From NCBI GenBank assembly GCA_977006965.1, contig OZ345352.1, positions 1,054,001 through 1,118,000 of the forward strand: a DNA stretch of 64,000 nucleotides, read 5' to 3'. The translations under genes and the position numbers were made by a program. The notes under the pieces are model-generated. The model did no database searches. It was given only the letters and a program-made list of their open reading frames with translations, and was not told where the DNA came from. This DNA is from Phymatolithon calcareum (Eukaryota; Rhodophyta; Florideophyceae; Hapalidiales). Of the stretch, positions 11,486 through 22,738 are shown piece by piece; within the stretch, counting starts at the first letter, position 1, and the number at the start of each line of letters is the position of its first letter.

Positions 11486-12454
11486 TCAATCTTCACCGTC
11501 GTCACTGTTACACACTAGGTTGTCAATATGGCACCGCTCATCCGGCCCGACTACGGCTTGTGTTGGGCCGTCCACCTTGGTCTTCACGAAGATCTCCGAG
11601 CTGAGCAACTCTAGCAGCAATCTGCTCTTTTCCGGGCCATCAGGAAGAGCATTGATGCATTTGAACTTTAACTCGTGTTTCTTCATCGCATTCTTACCCT
11701 CCATTGCCGCCGCAATGGCGGCGAGTCCAGGATGTGGCGCTGGGACTGCCGCTTTTTCCAGCCTTTTTGCTTTCTTAACACCTGCGGGGCGTCGTCTGGC
11801 GACCTTTTTCGACGGTAAGGCCGCAGGTGTATTCTCCACGTCGTCGTAATCATCCGTCAAATTGCTGTCTGACGTGCCCATTGATGCCATGGCTGTCCTA
11901 CTGGATGCATTTTCAGTGTGATTTGGTGACACTGTGATCGCCGACTTCGGCGCGGCGCTGCAGCCAAATTTTGGACACAATCGCAACACGGCCACAGCAC
12001 CCATCGATCGCAGTGCGGGGCCGTCTTTGAGCACACCCAGCTTGTCCGGCCGTTTATTCCGGCTGCGGTACAGCCGCATAATGTTTGCTCGGGCGTCCTC
12101 CTCCGACTCGCCCGACACGGGCTTGGATAAGTACAATCGCTCGGCCGCCAAATACTTTTGCACTAATTTCTGGAGCGTGCGCCAACGGCACGCCAAACTT
12201 GTCGCCAACCGCGGTTGCGCGAGTGCCTCAGGCTGGCGGTTGAATGCCGCCGCCACTTTCGCCCAAAATTCTTGGGCGTTCTGTTCGTCGTGTTCCCGAG
12301 ACACGGCAACCCAGGAACGCGCTAAAGCGGTGTCTTCGTCCGGCGCGAACGACGAGCCACGGCCAACCATGGTGTTTTGGATTTCTTGCGTCGCGGTGGG
12401 CAGGGACATGACGGATTCAAGTGACGATTGCACGTTTAAGTAGTGCTGCACCAC
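11486..12454 (-). CDS. Harbinger Myb/SANT-like accessory protein
   Basis: A frame of 322 residues from the first ATG; a second ATG 15 codons in (MSLPTATQ) is equally possible. Residues about 30-110 form a Myb/SANT or trihelix-like domain, with spaced tryptophans in RSWVAVSRE, EFWAKVAAAF and CRWRTLQK, as in the DNA-binding partner of PIF/Harbinger transposases. The middle holds an acidic stretch (TDDYDDVENT) and a basic PSKKVARRRPAG segment that could be a nuclear localisation signal. The C-terminal third is helical and resembles the NAM-associated tail of plant homologues. In known systems this protein imports or recruits the transposase to the terminal repeats; here that role is inferred from family and position. 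The frame is intact. Confidence 0.88.
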   Translation of the reverse strand: MVQHYLNVQSSLESVMSLPTATQEIQNTMVGRGSSFAPDEDTALARSWVAVSREHDEQNAQEFWAKVAAAFNRQPEALAQPRLATSLACRWRTLQKLVQKYLAAERLYLSKPVSGESEEDARANIMRLYRSRNKRPDKLGVLKDGPALRSMGAVAVLRLCPKFGCSAAPKSAITVSPNHTENASSRTAMASMGTSDSNLTDDYDDVENTPAALPSKKVARRRPAGVKKAKRLEKAAVPAPHPGLAAIAAAMEGKNAMKKHELKFKCINALPDGPEKSRLLLELLSSEIFVKTKVDGPTQAVVGPDERCHIDNLVCNSDDGED

Positions 12455-12825
12455 AGAGTTCGCGATTGCGCGGGAAAGGCTTACGGCACTTTGGCTTCCT
12501 TGCGGCTCGTGTGCACCGCGCGACAGTTTCGCATGCTTTGTCGAAATTTCTCAGTGGTAGTTGGTGCCGTAGTTATCTTTTTGGCGGAAACTCCGGAGCT
12601 TACGACCAGATCAAGGCACAGCGAAGGCAACGTACTGCAATTTGGGAAACCAGACACTACGTTTGCGATGACCAAATGAGTATCCAAATGATTATTTTCC
12701 GTCAGAAATAGTCATTTGTTTACCCATTTGAGCAATTACTTCTTTGTTTGCCTGCCGATAGAGATGCCGCCAGCAAAGCTTCCACGAATCTTTTCAATTT
12801 AACCCAACCGGTAGACTTGCTCTAA

Positions 12826-14047
12826 GTTAAGTCAAGATTTTATCCACGCATGGAAGGTCAAGGTTATTGCAAGGTATCATATGAGCAAATAAAATTCTAA
12901 CTTTCTTGTTCTATGAGCAGCACGCAAATTTCGAAAGCATGATTTGATGATTGAGGATTTACAGTGCACTTCTCTCCGTTCTGTATCGTGCTGCATGGCC
13001 TCTTTACCCGCGTGTTTCAGGAAATTTTTTTGGCAAGTTTATTTTATAATCCCACAGTCAGAGCATCTCCACCAGTGATGACCAAAGTTGGGTAAACTGC
13101 GCTATTGCGTATCAAGCTAGAAATGATCAAAATTCAACAATAATGCAGTATCAACACAATCTATCATATGATGGCAGATTGATGCAAACAGTATTTTAAC
13201 CAACACTATTTTATTGGCTACTCAGTTATGCGTTTCCGCTATTTGTTTGAATTATTTCCTTTTCCCCTGACAAAACGCGTGTCCATTTTGTGCAATGATC
13301 CACTTTTGTATTGCTCTGAGGGTAATGTTTGTGCACTTCGATACGGTACAACGCCCTCATTTCTTACAAAATAGATTTCTGGCCGCGTCTTTCAAGACGC
13401 TCTCATACGAATAAACGGGAGGAACTGTATTTTGTTGAAATCAATTCTTCGTTGATCCGTCCCAGTCCGGAATCTGTGGATGCACTATCATGCGCCCAAC
13501 ATTTTCAAATTGAGATTCCGCCCCTCGCTGTGTTTGAACTAACAATGTTTTGATATCTGATTGAATCTTCCGATCCCGCAACTTTAGCTCTTCGCTAATG
13601 CTTTGCAAAGTGGGTGGACGTTTCAATAAATGGTCTAATGTCTAAAGTCTATTCATCACCCATGCCAATTCCAGGATTTTATCGTAAACTAGGAACGTTG
13701 CAACAGATCGTGCAACTTGCGGACTTGAAAATCATACGGCGATGTAGTTTGTTTGAATTCATTTCTTCATTCTGGTCCGGTTGGATCTTGGTGGATACAG
13801 AACTCAGGGCATGACGTGTGCAACTTTTTCTAATTGAGGCGCAACGAATAGGGAAAAATTCCAATTTCCGATTCTTTCTGTTGATCTTTCTGTCGAAAGA
13901 CAAGCTATTACCAGAGGCAAGTGCCAGAGCACTCGATGAATCTCCTTCCATGTTTCATCCAGCCATGAATTCGCCGACGATATGAATCCCCCTTTCTTAA
14001 CGTATGCTTCCTTGTCTCACATTCAGGTGACATAGCGTGACACAGCA
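12826..14047. other. Intergenic DNA, no supported gene
   Basis: The first tens of bases continue the duplication (GTTAAGTCAAG, matching 34,628 onward). Beyond about 12,860 I see no alignment to the right copy. The 61-residue minus frame at 13,441-13,626 has a charged, helical look (EELKLRDRKIQ), but nothing supports it as a gene. Confidence 0.5.
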
Positions 14048-14058
14048 CAGTGGACCAT

Positions 14059-14797
14059 ATCGATTGCTCTCGGCAATCGAGTCGGCAGAGGGCTTGTTCT
14101 ACAAAAATGTTTTCGGAAAGTATGCCGAACACCGCCGGGACCGAATGCGAGTTCTGTGCCGACTGGGACCACCAAAGATGAGGAGACGTCATCAAGCAGA
14201 AAGGTTTGCATTAAGCCTGGTAAGGCACAAAAAGCGCCTTGAAGAAACAGAAGAGTACGTTGGAAGAGATGAGGACGTAAAGGAAGCAATGAAGGATATT
14301 GAATATCTCAAGATGTATGAAGACTTGCGACAAGCCCTTCAGAAATCCCAGGAGGGATCTGTCACGAAGAAGACGAGGAGAGAAGAAACAATTAAGGTAT
14401 GGGAAAAGGAAGAAGAAGGCAGGTCAATGAAGATTCCTATTGAAGGCAAGCTACCAGGGATCCTTTACATAGGAGAAAGAACAACACGTTTAAGGTGCCT
14501 AAGGTTGACATTCAACCGAGCACCCCTTTGGAGGAAATCAGTGTTGGGTGCGTACTGTGGGATTACCGCGGTGGTCGAACTAGTCGCCTTACAACGTACT
14601 CTAGCGTCATCGAAGATGAGTACAGAAATTGAGTTTGAGTGCAAGAGACTTACCGGAGCTCTTGTTGGGAGAGAATTACGAATCAAGAACGTTTTGAGCA
14701 GCCAGATGACTATAGCGTAGAGATTATGCAAGAGCTGCCCCGTTACTCCAAGGTGAGGCTTTGGGAGCTCTCAAAAATAAAATCATCAAATATCCCC
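14059..14797 (+). mobile_element. 5'-truncated LINE, family II (CCCC tail)
   Basis: A fragment carrying the C-terminal region of a LINE polyprotein (frame 14,037-14,720; motifs RAPLWRKSVLGAY and VVELVALQR), then a 3' end AAAATAAAATCATC running into CCCC. It is flanked by the 11-bp duplication CAGTGGACCAT at 14048-14058 and 14798-14808. It lacks reverse transcriptase motifs, so it is a dead-on-arrival copy. Confidence 0.88.
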
Positions 14798-14808
14798 CAG
14801 TGGACCAT

Positions 14809-15919
14809 CTTCCTCGTCGAGGCCATGATATGGACCGGAGGCAGGTTTGAGCACCTCAACCGACTGGGTCGGACCCCCAGAACGCGAACCACGACATACA
14901 CCGGTCGTGGCCCCGTGGGTACTGAAAAGCTACCGCAAGCGTCCAAAGATGCTATGGCAACTTTTAATAAAAATCTTCTAAGACTTTTACTTCCATTTCT
15001 GCTTCTTCTATTGATCTTACACTTTGAGGTCTCCATTTTACTGCATCAGAGGTTGTTTGCAGAGTTGCTAGGATTTTTGCTGATTCGGCAACTTGACGAT
15101 TACACAATACGACATGCCATATCGTATCGGCATGTTCTTCTGCTTGCTTCAAGAAGTGTCCTTTCCTGAATTCAGTTCTTAACTGATCAGCTCCGGTCCG
15201 ATCTCTGGGAATTCACCAGTGGCACATGATGCGTCAACCATTTTCAAATCGATGTTCCGTTTCTCGTTTTGTAAACTAGGTGTCCCGGATAAGGCCCTTC
15301 TGCTCCTTCCACAGTTTGAGTTCGCCACAGCGCAGCATCCCAAAATCTATTTTCCTGCTTGTATCAAGCCAATTTTCTATTAAATTCGTTTCTACATTCA
15401 TTCCTTCCGTTCTCATCTCCATGGACGCACCAGCCACACTTGATTTGTCCATCATTTCAAATTCAGGTTCCCACTCTCGCTTTGCCAACTACTTTAGGTG
15501 TTCAGTCCGCGAGCCTTTCCACTACAACATAAAAACTAATCCCGCAGCATTTGCTAGCAGCTTGATTGCATACTGTTCAAAAACAGTGGTTTGCAGACCT
15601 TCTGGGCGAACTGTTTTATTAAGTAGTCTAAACGTATACAAAAAAAGCACTGCTTTGCTAGCCCCATAGGGGAATAAGCATTCATTATTATTACTTTATT
15701 TTTACGTGCATCAATTATTTAAAACTTAGTAGGGAATTGAGGGCCGTGTGCTGACTTCAGTTCCTTGAGATCATAGCGGAGTTTTACGTCCTCCATGACC
15801 GCTTTTGCAGATCCACGGCACTTTGTCCTAATTTCTCAATTGAAATCACGAGAAATCCACGCTCTATTGTATTGTGCTGTACACAGTCCATTTGATCATG
15901 TCGCTTGTACGTCCTTTCC
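14809..15919. other. Intergenic DNA upstream of CRP2, no supported gene
   Basis: Several frames of 60-176 residues exist on both strands, but none shows a recognisable domain. The plus frame at 14,639-15,169 reads out of the LINE fragment and is spurious. Confidence 0.5.
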
Positions 15920-15926
15920 TATAAAA
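15920..15926 (+). promoter_or_regulatory. TATA box of CRP2
   Basis: TATAAAA in CCTATAAAAGGC, 71 bp before the chosen ATG. Confidence 0.75.
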
Positions 15927-15997
15927 GGCAGGCACAGCGTGTATCACGTGATTCCAACCAAAGATCCTGCAGCTTATCCATACCAGCAAGTGCCATT

Positions 15998-16624
15998 ATG
16001 AAGTTCTCCATCGTCTTTCTCCTCTGCACCATCCTGGCCCTCCTCGCCGTCTCCACCAACGCGTACATTCCGAGGGCCGTCTGCTTTCGAAAGACTGAGA
16101 AATGCTGCTTCCGCTTCCGTCGGTGCGGAAAGGTCGTCCGCAAGATTCCCGTCCGGGAGCGTTGTGATTACAAGGATTGTAAGAGAGAATGCCGCCGTGT
16201 TTGCCGTCCTCGTTGCAAGCCCGTGCACACCACGGTCCCCCGCGAAGTGTGCGAGTACAAGCCCGTGCGAGTGTGCCGCAAGGTCCGTGTGGAGCGTCGT
16301 CGCAAGTGGGTCTCGGAGGAGAAATGCTCCTTCGAGCGTAAACGTCATTGCCGCACGTATTACAAGCGTGTCACAAAGGACGAGTGCCGTCGCGTGTGCG
16401 AACAAAAGTGTCGCACCCCCTGCCGTCGCGTCAAGGCCATCTGCTTGTACTTCCGTATCTTCCACTATCCGAAGTTTTGTCCGGTTCTTAAGTGCGATCC
16501 TCCGGTTCATGACGGTCCGCGTGTGACTCCGAGAGATGTCGTTTCTCCGAAGGGGACTTTTGTGGGCGCCACCAAACCAATTCGCACTGTCGATCGTCGC
16601 AAGAACGATCGTCGCAAGAATTAA
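15998..16624 (+). CDS. CRP2: secreted basic 20-cysteine protein
   Basis: 208 residues. An in-frame ATG at 15905 would start upstream of the TATA box, so the ATG at 15998, which opens directly with the MKFS signal peptide, is chosen. All 20 family cysteines are present in the mature chain. An extra Cys lies in the signal core. It is Arg-richer than CRP1 (the VERRRKW and CRRVCRPRC blocks) and groups with CRP6. The C-terminus is unusual: the DRRKN pentapeptide is doubled by a 15-bp direct repeat at about 16,592-16,621. An AATAAA follows at 16700-16705. It lies outside the segmental duplication. Function is not recognised; a secreted, multiply disulfide-bonded or metal-binding protein is inferred. 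Confidence 0.85.
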   Translation: MKFSIVFLLCTILALLAVSTNAYIPRAVCFRKTEKCCFRFRRCGKVVRKIPVRERCDYKDCKRECRRVCRPRCKPVHTTVPREVCEYKPVRVCRKVRVERRRKWVSEEKCSFERKRHCRTYYKRVTKDECRRVCEQKCRTPCRRVKAICLYFRIFHYPKFCPVLKCDPPVHDGPRVTPRDVVSPKGTFVGATKPIRTVDRRKNDRRKN

Positions 16625-16705
16625 GCGTCTAACTGCTTCAATAGCCTTGTTGATTTGTCTCCCATGATCACTTGCTTTGTTTAGGGATCAATCCCGCTGA
16701 ATAAA

Positions 16706-17203
16706 CACACGGACAGATCTTAATTGATGAATCGGAAATACGCGTTCCTTACTGTTGCACGTAGTGATTGTTTTTTCCATACTTCTCTGAGCCTGACTCG
16801 GTGCTGTGAAATGCATGTAACTTGTTCTCCATCGACGGTCTAGTCAGGTCGTAGATAAGAGGTCAGCACATTATGGATGACCTACCTTCTGGCAACGAAT
16901 TGATTCCTCACAGTACATCGAACGGTGGTATGGAGAATGCGAAGAGATCTCGCGGGTGGAGGTAATAAAATGAAGAGCGAACATATACCGAGTGTGCGTA
17001 CCACACTATTTGCCCTTGAGGAAGGGCATTGCCTTAAACGGTTGTAGTCGCACTGGCAAGGCTGACCGACCGTGATGACGAAGGTGAGATGTCGACGCAC
17101 ATGGCCAAAGATGAGAATCTCATCTTTTATAGTCTTTGATATTGTTCATTTTAATGTTTTTTAAAAAACTTTCAAAGCCTTATTGTACAAAACATTCTGT
17201 ATC
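16706..17203. other. Spacer between CRP2 and a LINE insertion
   Basis: Nothing recognisable beyond the CRP2 3' flank. No supported frame. Confidence 0.5.
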
Positions 17204-17217
17204 ATTGACGTTTTGCA

Positions 17218-18986
17218 AAAAAAGGGGATCACGATGACCCAAAAAATTTCAGACCTATATCCCTACTGAGTCAAGTCAGAAAAATCGTGGAGGCCGCAAT
17301 TGATACCCTACTCCGTCAAAGGTACAAGAACCACAACATCCAATTAGGATTCCAGAAAGGGAAGAGTACAGAGCTAGCCATCCTTCGAGCACTGGAACTG
17401 CAGAAGAGAGGGCAGAGATGTATCGCAGTATTGGATCTAAAAGCGGCGTATAACACAGTTCCAAGGAAACACCTGCAAGATCGAATGAGACTGTGTCTAC
17501 CTCAGGAATTATGCGCGATGATCGAGGTTTTTTTGGTTGCTTCATGGGTATGCACAGTTGGGGATCCTCAGAAAAAGTGGTTCGTAATCGACAGGGGAGT
17601 ACCGCAAGGGTCCCCGTTGAGTCCAACTTGTTCATGGACGAGTTCGCCGAAAGAATTAGCCAAGTACCACGAGAAGTCGCCGACGTCGCAGGAGTACTGT
17701 TTGCGGACGATGTACTCCTCACGGCTAAATCGCCTGCTGGACTGCAAAGTCTTTTAGGCATTGCGTCAAAATGGGGAAAAGACCGGCAAATGACTTGGAA
17801 CACGAACGCCGGAAAAAGAGAGGTTCTGTTGTCAGCGGACACGAGACCAGTTAACTTCAAGCTGTCAGGCAAAACACTAACGAAAGTCAAAGAAGTGTCA
17901 TACCTTGGAATCTCACTGAGCAGTCAGGGGGTAACCGAGACAAGAATGCTCGAGCGCATCCGGAACGCCAAGATCGCTGTGTATCAGTTAAGACCCCTTG
18001 GTGTCTCCAGGCGCGGTATTAACGCGCTTAAAGCTATCAAGGTATACAAGGCACTGATACAGCCAAGATGGGAGTATGCCATGCATCTAACACCTTGGAC
18101 GCCGAGAATCCAGACAGCTATTGAAGAGGTAGAGAGGACCTTTTTCTCTCAAGTCCTTGGACCAATCGCGAAAAACCGGTCTGCAAGACTTCGTCTTCTC
18201 TGTCGCATCCAAGCAGCTGAAGACAGGAGAATGGTTTTAGCGCTCAAAATGCTCGTGAGAGCCAAGACAAAAAAAGAGAGCCTACTGGCCGTCCCAAAGG
18301 ATTGCAGAGACGTGGATGAATTGCAATGGGTGTGTCGGGACATGGCAGCAATGCTAAGTCATGAGCAGTTCGAGAAGGCCTTGGAGTATCTTAAGCAAGG
18401 AATGTCTGCAGGATCCCTGAAAGCATCACTCTTCAATGATGAAGGGGAGTCTTTGGAATCAAGCAGAAAGAGGAAGATACCGTACGATATAATCGGAGCA
18501 ATTCCAGTGATTTTAAGGCTTCCGAAAGTACGTCATCGTCAATTGGCGGTGAAGTGGGCGTTTGGGAGATTTCCCCCACTGAGCACGACACTACTAGAAG
18601 ACAAATTTGGCGAAATCATATCAAGGCTATTGCACACGGTTGAAACGTCTTTGGCGAGATACCAGCTGACCGGAGAAGAGACCAAGAAGACCGAAGAAGC
18701 ACTGGACCAGCTACTCTTCTTTACCAGTGCCTTTTACGAGGACATGGAATAGAAAAACAAAGGATAAGAATTGCGAGCTCGAATCGCCGCTGAGCGCATA
18801 GAGGACTCTAAGCTTTTCCCACATCCGTCCGAGGTGGGTTTTTGCAGCTAGGGCCACGATATACAAGATTGCGGAAGAAGCATATATGAATGTTATACTA
18901 TGCTACAAGGCTGTAGCAACCGAAACGCATCTCCCTTACAGTCTAAAGAGTGTTACTGAGAGCGTTTAATAAATACTACTAAAAAA
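17218..18986 (+). mobile_element. 5'-truncated LINE, family IV, with reverse transcriptase
   Basis: 1769 bp flanked by the 14-bp duplication ATTGACGTTTTGCA (17204-17217 and 18987-19000). It starts within the reverse transcriptase (NFRPISLLSQ near 17,246) and continues through the fingers/palm and the C-terminal connection domain. The 3' UTR ends in an AATAAATACTACTAAAAAA tail. The first part of the polyprotein and any endonuclease are missing, so it cannot move by itself. Confidence 0.92.
17225..18752 (+). pseudogene. LINE reverse transcriptase, frameshifted
   Basis: Two overlapping frames make up one enzyme. The first (to 17,757) has the LGFQKGKST motif, AVLDLKAAYNTV with the first catalytic Asp, and GVPQGSPLSP. 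The second (to 18,752) has the palm motif LFADDVLL with the Asp pair, then MTWNTNAGK and a long C-terminal region. The switch falls at about 17,620-17,640, just after SPLSPT, where a few bases have been lost between this motif and the following NLFMDEF-like helix. No zinc knuckle was identified at the end. Clade assignment is not possible by eye. Confidence 0.85.
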
Positions 18987-19000
18987 ATTGACGTTTTGCA

Positions 19001-19434
19001 TACCAGACACCATGCCAAAACTATAGAAGCCGCAAATTTGTGCTGTGACTACGACACAGCCTTGGTGACTCTACAATCTCTTTAGTACCATATAGTTCTC
19101 CAGAACCAGAACCGATTCGTGTCTCCCGATACAAGCTCGCCAAAGTGGGCAACTGCATTTCGATAACAACGCGATTTTCCCTATTAATAGGAGTTCAACT
19201 GGCACAAGATGTCTGCATGGGATGGCCTATCTGGAATCATTCCTGAATTTTTTTAAAGCACCAGAATAGCGACGTGCAAGGAGACTGGGGGACAAGGGAC
19301 AGTCAAAGAGGAATAAATTGAACTAAAGAAGGGAAAGGCATTGTATCAGGTTGGTGTCAAAGGTTCTCGAAAAGCCTTATACAACTATTCCCGTATCGTT
19401 TGGGTATGGAATTCTTACTCTCTCTCACACGCTC
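19001..19434. other. Intergenic DNA, no supported gene
   Basis: Short frames only, with no recognisable motif. Confidence 0.45.
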
Positions 19435-20870
19435 AAGATATAGGCAATCGCAAGACAGTATCGGTCGAAGAAAAGTAGATATTTGTTTAAAAGCTACCAA
19501 CGCATCTGCCAACGCTTGGGGAAACTTTTCGTGCTGCAAGCTAACGTGATTTGATTCTGTCCCGTGAACAGTGCCAGTTAGGCGTTCAGCATAATAATAA
19601 TTATTAACTGATATTCCAGATGTGAAATCAAACGGGACATTACATCTGGTTTATCTTCTCGAACAGCATATACGTAGACCGAGCAGACACCTTCGGAAAT
19701 GGAAGGCACCAAATTCTTCACTCATCGCCACTGCGCATAAACTTGGTTTGCTGTTCCAGGGCGCAGTTGAGGCCCAAGGGCCCTTCAAACAAGCATATGT
19801 GAAAGTTCATCTGTCGTTGCATGGCGCTAGTTGACCATCATTTAGGAGCTCATTACTTGTGGTTCGCGTAACGGCCGCTGCTCAATCGGTAGTCTTCAGA
19901 AATGTACTCCAATATACCATCAAGGGACGCATCGGGACTTCAAGAAATGATGCAGTTGACGAGGAAGCAGGACGAAGAAGAAAGGTCGATTTTTATTAAA
20001 AGGATACCAACTCATATGGACGCTTGGGGAAACTTTTCGAGTTCGGACAACATTTGGCTTGCTTTTGGCACATGAAGATTTTCTTATGGTGGGTGTTACA
20101 CGGATCGGTGGTCTAGAAAGAAAGGTAGATTTTTATTTAAAAGTTACAGACGCATCTGCTGACGCTTGGGGCAACTTTCCTAGTGCCAAACGGTTTTGGC
20201 TGGAATCTGTCTGTGGAAGAGTTTCTTTTTTCTTCGTGTATCACAATTCAGTGGGATACAAAAACTCACCTCTGGTCATCTTCGGGACCTCAAGGGGGAA
20301 AATTACTCCCCTGTCCTGTGATACGCTGTGATTTCAAGTTGCGGGCAGTCCTTACTTGTCCACAGACTGAAACCTGGTTAGGAGCTCGTCGAGTGCTTGC
20401 TTAGTCCAGGCGCTGTCCTCTTTGGCGAGTCTGTCTTTTGCGAGGCCATTTATCACGACTATGTGGATGAGTAAATTTGCCGGCCAGTACGAGGTTTGTG
20501 TAAAATCTGAGGTTAGACACATCGTGGGTTAGAGGAAGAAGTGGGAGTTTTTATTTAAACGTGACACAGGCATCTGCAGACGCTTAGGAGAACTTTGTGA
20601 AGGCCGCACGGTCACGGACAAGGTCTTTCTTGGTTGAACGTTAGCATGGTCGGGTGCGAATCGATCTGGTGGAATACCAAGAACTACCTCTGATCCGTAA
20701 TTGGGCCTCGTGGGTGAAAATAATACACTATACTTGGCCACATATAGTCGACGGGGAGTAGGACGGATGATTTCATGTTTCGGTCCCAGCCTTGGTTGCT
20801 TGAAACATGGCAAGCACTTCGTCAAGTGCCATCGCAGGTTAAGAGTTGTCGTCTCGTGCGGCATGGTGTG
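19435..20870 (-). repeat. Cluster of four LINE family I 3'-end fragments
   Basis: Four separate 3' ends of the TTC-tail LINE family lie in the same orientation, at about 19,465-19,560, 19,975-20,045, 20,110-20,465 and 20,530-20,870. Each begins (on plus) with an AAAGGTAGATTTTTATTTAAA-like junction, followed by ACGCATCTGC and the rest of the 3' UTR. The third extends into the C-terminal coding end; the fourth is clearly more diverged. They are different ages of insertion into one region rather than one element. Duplications were not identified for all four. Confidence 0.7.
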
Positions 20871-20966
20871 GACAGGGTAGTTACTGAGACCCAAGCTGCT
20901 CTGTTGTCGGAAATACTGGCGTTCAGGGCTTGTAAAATAGAAGCATACAATTTCCCCCGTGCGGCA

Positions 20967-21935
20967 TGGATGGATGGATGGATTTCTGTTTTATTGAAGC
21001 TGCCTTAGTCAATTACCATTGCACCTGAGAGACTTTTCGTTGCGCTACAATCCTTCGCTTACGTTTTCATTTTGATTTCGGACATTTTCTTTGGACGGTA
21101 TCAACTGCCATTTCCAGCATCTCTTTTTGAATATCGGAAAGTCGTTGCTTGGGCATTAAGTTTGAGATAACTTTGAGAGCTTCATCGAGTTCGGAATCTT
21201 CGTTTCTTGCTTGTTCTTGCCAGGGATATGGGAAGCGGTGAAACAACCAGTGCGTGCAAAGAAGCCTGTGCTTCGCTTTTTTGAGGGTGAGGAATGGTGG
21301 TAGGTCGTTCTTGACGGGCTGAGGAGGGCACCGGCCCTCCCGTCCTGTGGCTTTCGAAGGGAGGCATGCTTCCCATTCTTCTTTTGCGTTCTTCAGCGTT
21401 CTTGCGTTTACGCTTGTCGTAGCGTCTAGGGGGCGTGCAAATTCCTCTGTAGAGGTACAGAGAAGAGCTTTGTGAAGCATATCGTTTGTGGCGTTCAATA
21501 TTGCCAGTCGTGTTGTGCCCTTGGGAAGCTTAAGTGCCTGTTTTCTTCGAAATTTCTGTCCTGTTATGAACTTGGAGCTCAAGTGCGCTTGGCGTAGTTG
21601 AATGGATTCCAGGCGGCATAGTCCTCGAAAGCGCGCCTGCATATTCTTGCACCAGTTTCCGAACATTCTAGAGAACAGGTTACTCTCTAGGGCGTCCTGT
21701 GCACGAAGGATGTTACGCGTCAGATCAGCGAACGGGAGAAGATACTCTGTCATTGGACGGACGAGCGCCTTATATAGTCTAAAGCATGTCGAGGGTGCGA
21801 ACCCTTTCCCGTGGAGTCTTATGTTTCCTAGAACCATCAGTCGATTCTGTGCAGCATCTATTCTGGAAAGCGTAGATGTTTCTGTGACGCCGTTCGAAGA
21901 TATGGAGATGCCCAGGTATATAGTTTCGGACACAG
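20967..21935 (-). mobile_element. 5'-truncated LINE, family III (TCCA tail)
   Basis: The minus strand encodes a 288-residue open C-terminal segment (21,067-21,933). It begins just after the reverse transcriptase palm, at YLGISISSNGVTET, which aligns with YLGISLSSQGVTET of the family IV element. The 3' UTR ends in AAAACAGAAA followed by (TCCA)n. The reverse transcriptase core is absent. A second, shorter copy with the same tail type lies at 63.3-63.8 kb. Confidence 0.85.
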
Positions 21936-22050
21936 TCTCGTGTCATGTTCATGTAACACACCCGAGACGCATACTCTGCCCGATTCTGTTCTTTTTCCAG
22001 TTCTCTCCCGCGAAGTGAAGGTTGTTCTACCACCTGTTGAGCACGTACCA

Positions 22051-22738
22051 TGACTCAGTACTTCATCGGCATTGATGTTGGAACGGGGAGTGTGCCCGCG
22101 CTGGCGTATTTGATACATCCGGCGCCTGCCTTGGCTCTGGCAAACATGTTACAGAAATTTGGAACGAGGTGGGAAATATCGTTGAGCAATCTAGCAATAA
22201 TATCTGGGCTGCCGTCTGCTCTGCGGTGAAAGCGGCTATGGCAGATGCGAACAAAGACCCATCCGACATTGCCGGTATTGGCTTTGGTGCAACCTGTTCC
22301 CTCGTCTTGATTGACAAGCAGGGCCAGCCCTTAACTGTAAATCCCGCGAATGGCAAAAAGGGTGACAAGAAAGAGCGTAACATCATGGTTTGGATGGACC
22401 ACCGCGCTGCAGACCAAGCCCGTCGCATTAATGCAACCAAGCATCGAGTGCTCAACTATATTGGCGGGGTCATCTCCCCTGAAATGGAAACACCAACATG
22501 CTCGAGGCATTCTCGACAGCCAAAAATTTCTTTTTCCTCACGGACAAAATCGTCAGTAGCGTTCCATGTGAGGAACGCTACTGACGATTTTGTTCGATCC
22601 GCCTGTACTGCCACGTGCAAATGGACATACACGGCACATGAGGAGCGCTGGGAATGAAATCTGAAGTCATCTTGAATAGCAATTCTGAAATCCTTGACGA
22701 TGCTTTGCCCCTGTATTTGAAAGACTGTGCGGCTTATT
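22051..22738 (+). pseudogene. FGGY-family carbohydrate kinase fragment (ribulokinase-like), decayed
   Basis: The start MTQYFIGIDVGTGS is the phosphate-1 loop of FGGY sugar kinases. After a frameshift near 22,095 the N-terminal domain continues (RAGVFDTSGACLGSGKH, then GIGFGATCSLVLID and MVWMDHRAADQA), which is closest to the eukaryotic ribulokinase/FGGY group. A second shift near 22,490 leads to a TAKNFFFLTDKIV-like segment, then DDFVRSACTATCKWTY. The reading ends in stops soon after, at about residue 200-230 of a family that usually has about 540 residues. The second domain is missing. A family III LINE lies about 115 bp upstream and LINE remnants lie downstream. It is judged a dead host gene fragment. 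Confidence 0.8.
22544..22593. repeat. Perfect 22-bp inverted repeat inside the kinase pseudogene
   Basis: Arms at 22544-22565 and 22572-22593 are exactly complementary around a 6-bp loop, ATGTGA. The right arm fits the kinase reading (NATDDFV); the left arm does not. The left arm therefore looks like an inverted copy of the right, created by a template-switch or snap-back event. Confidence 0.9.

Larger units (their letters stand above)
9704..12822 (+). mobile_element. PIF/Harbinger DNA transposon, apparently complete (3119 bp)
   Basis: The perfect 12-bp terminal inverted repeats are GAGCAAGTCTAC at 9704-9715 and its complement at 12811-12822. They are flanked by a TAA duplication, as expected for this superfamily (3-bp TWA targets). 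Inside are two convergent genes: a DDE transposase on plus and a Myb/SANT-like protein on minus, the standard two-protein equipment of autonomous Harbinger elements. Both reading frames are open. The paralogous locus at 34,625 is an unoccupied site, so the insertion happened after the segmental duplication. The element may be competent or recently active; that is inferred from intactness only. Confidence 0.93.
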
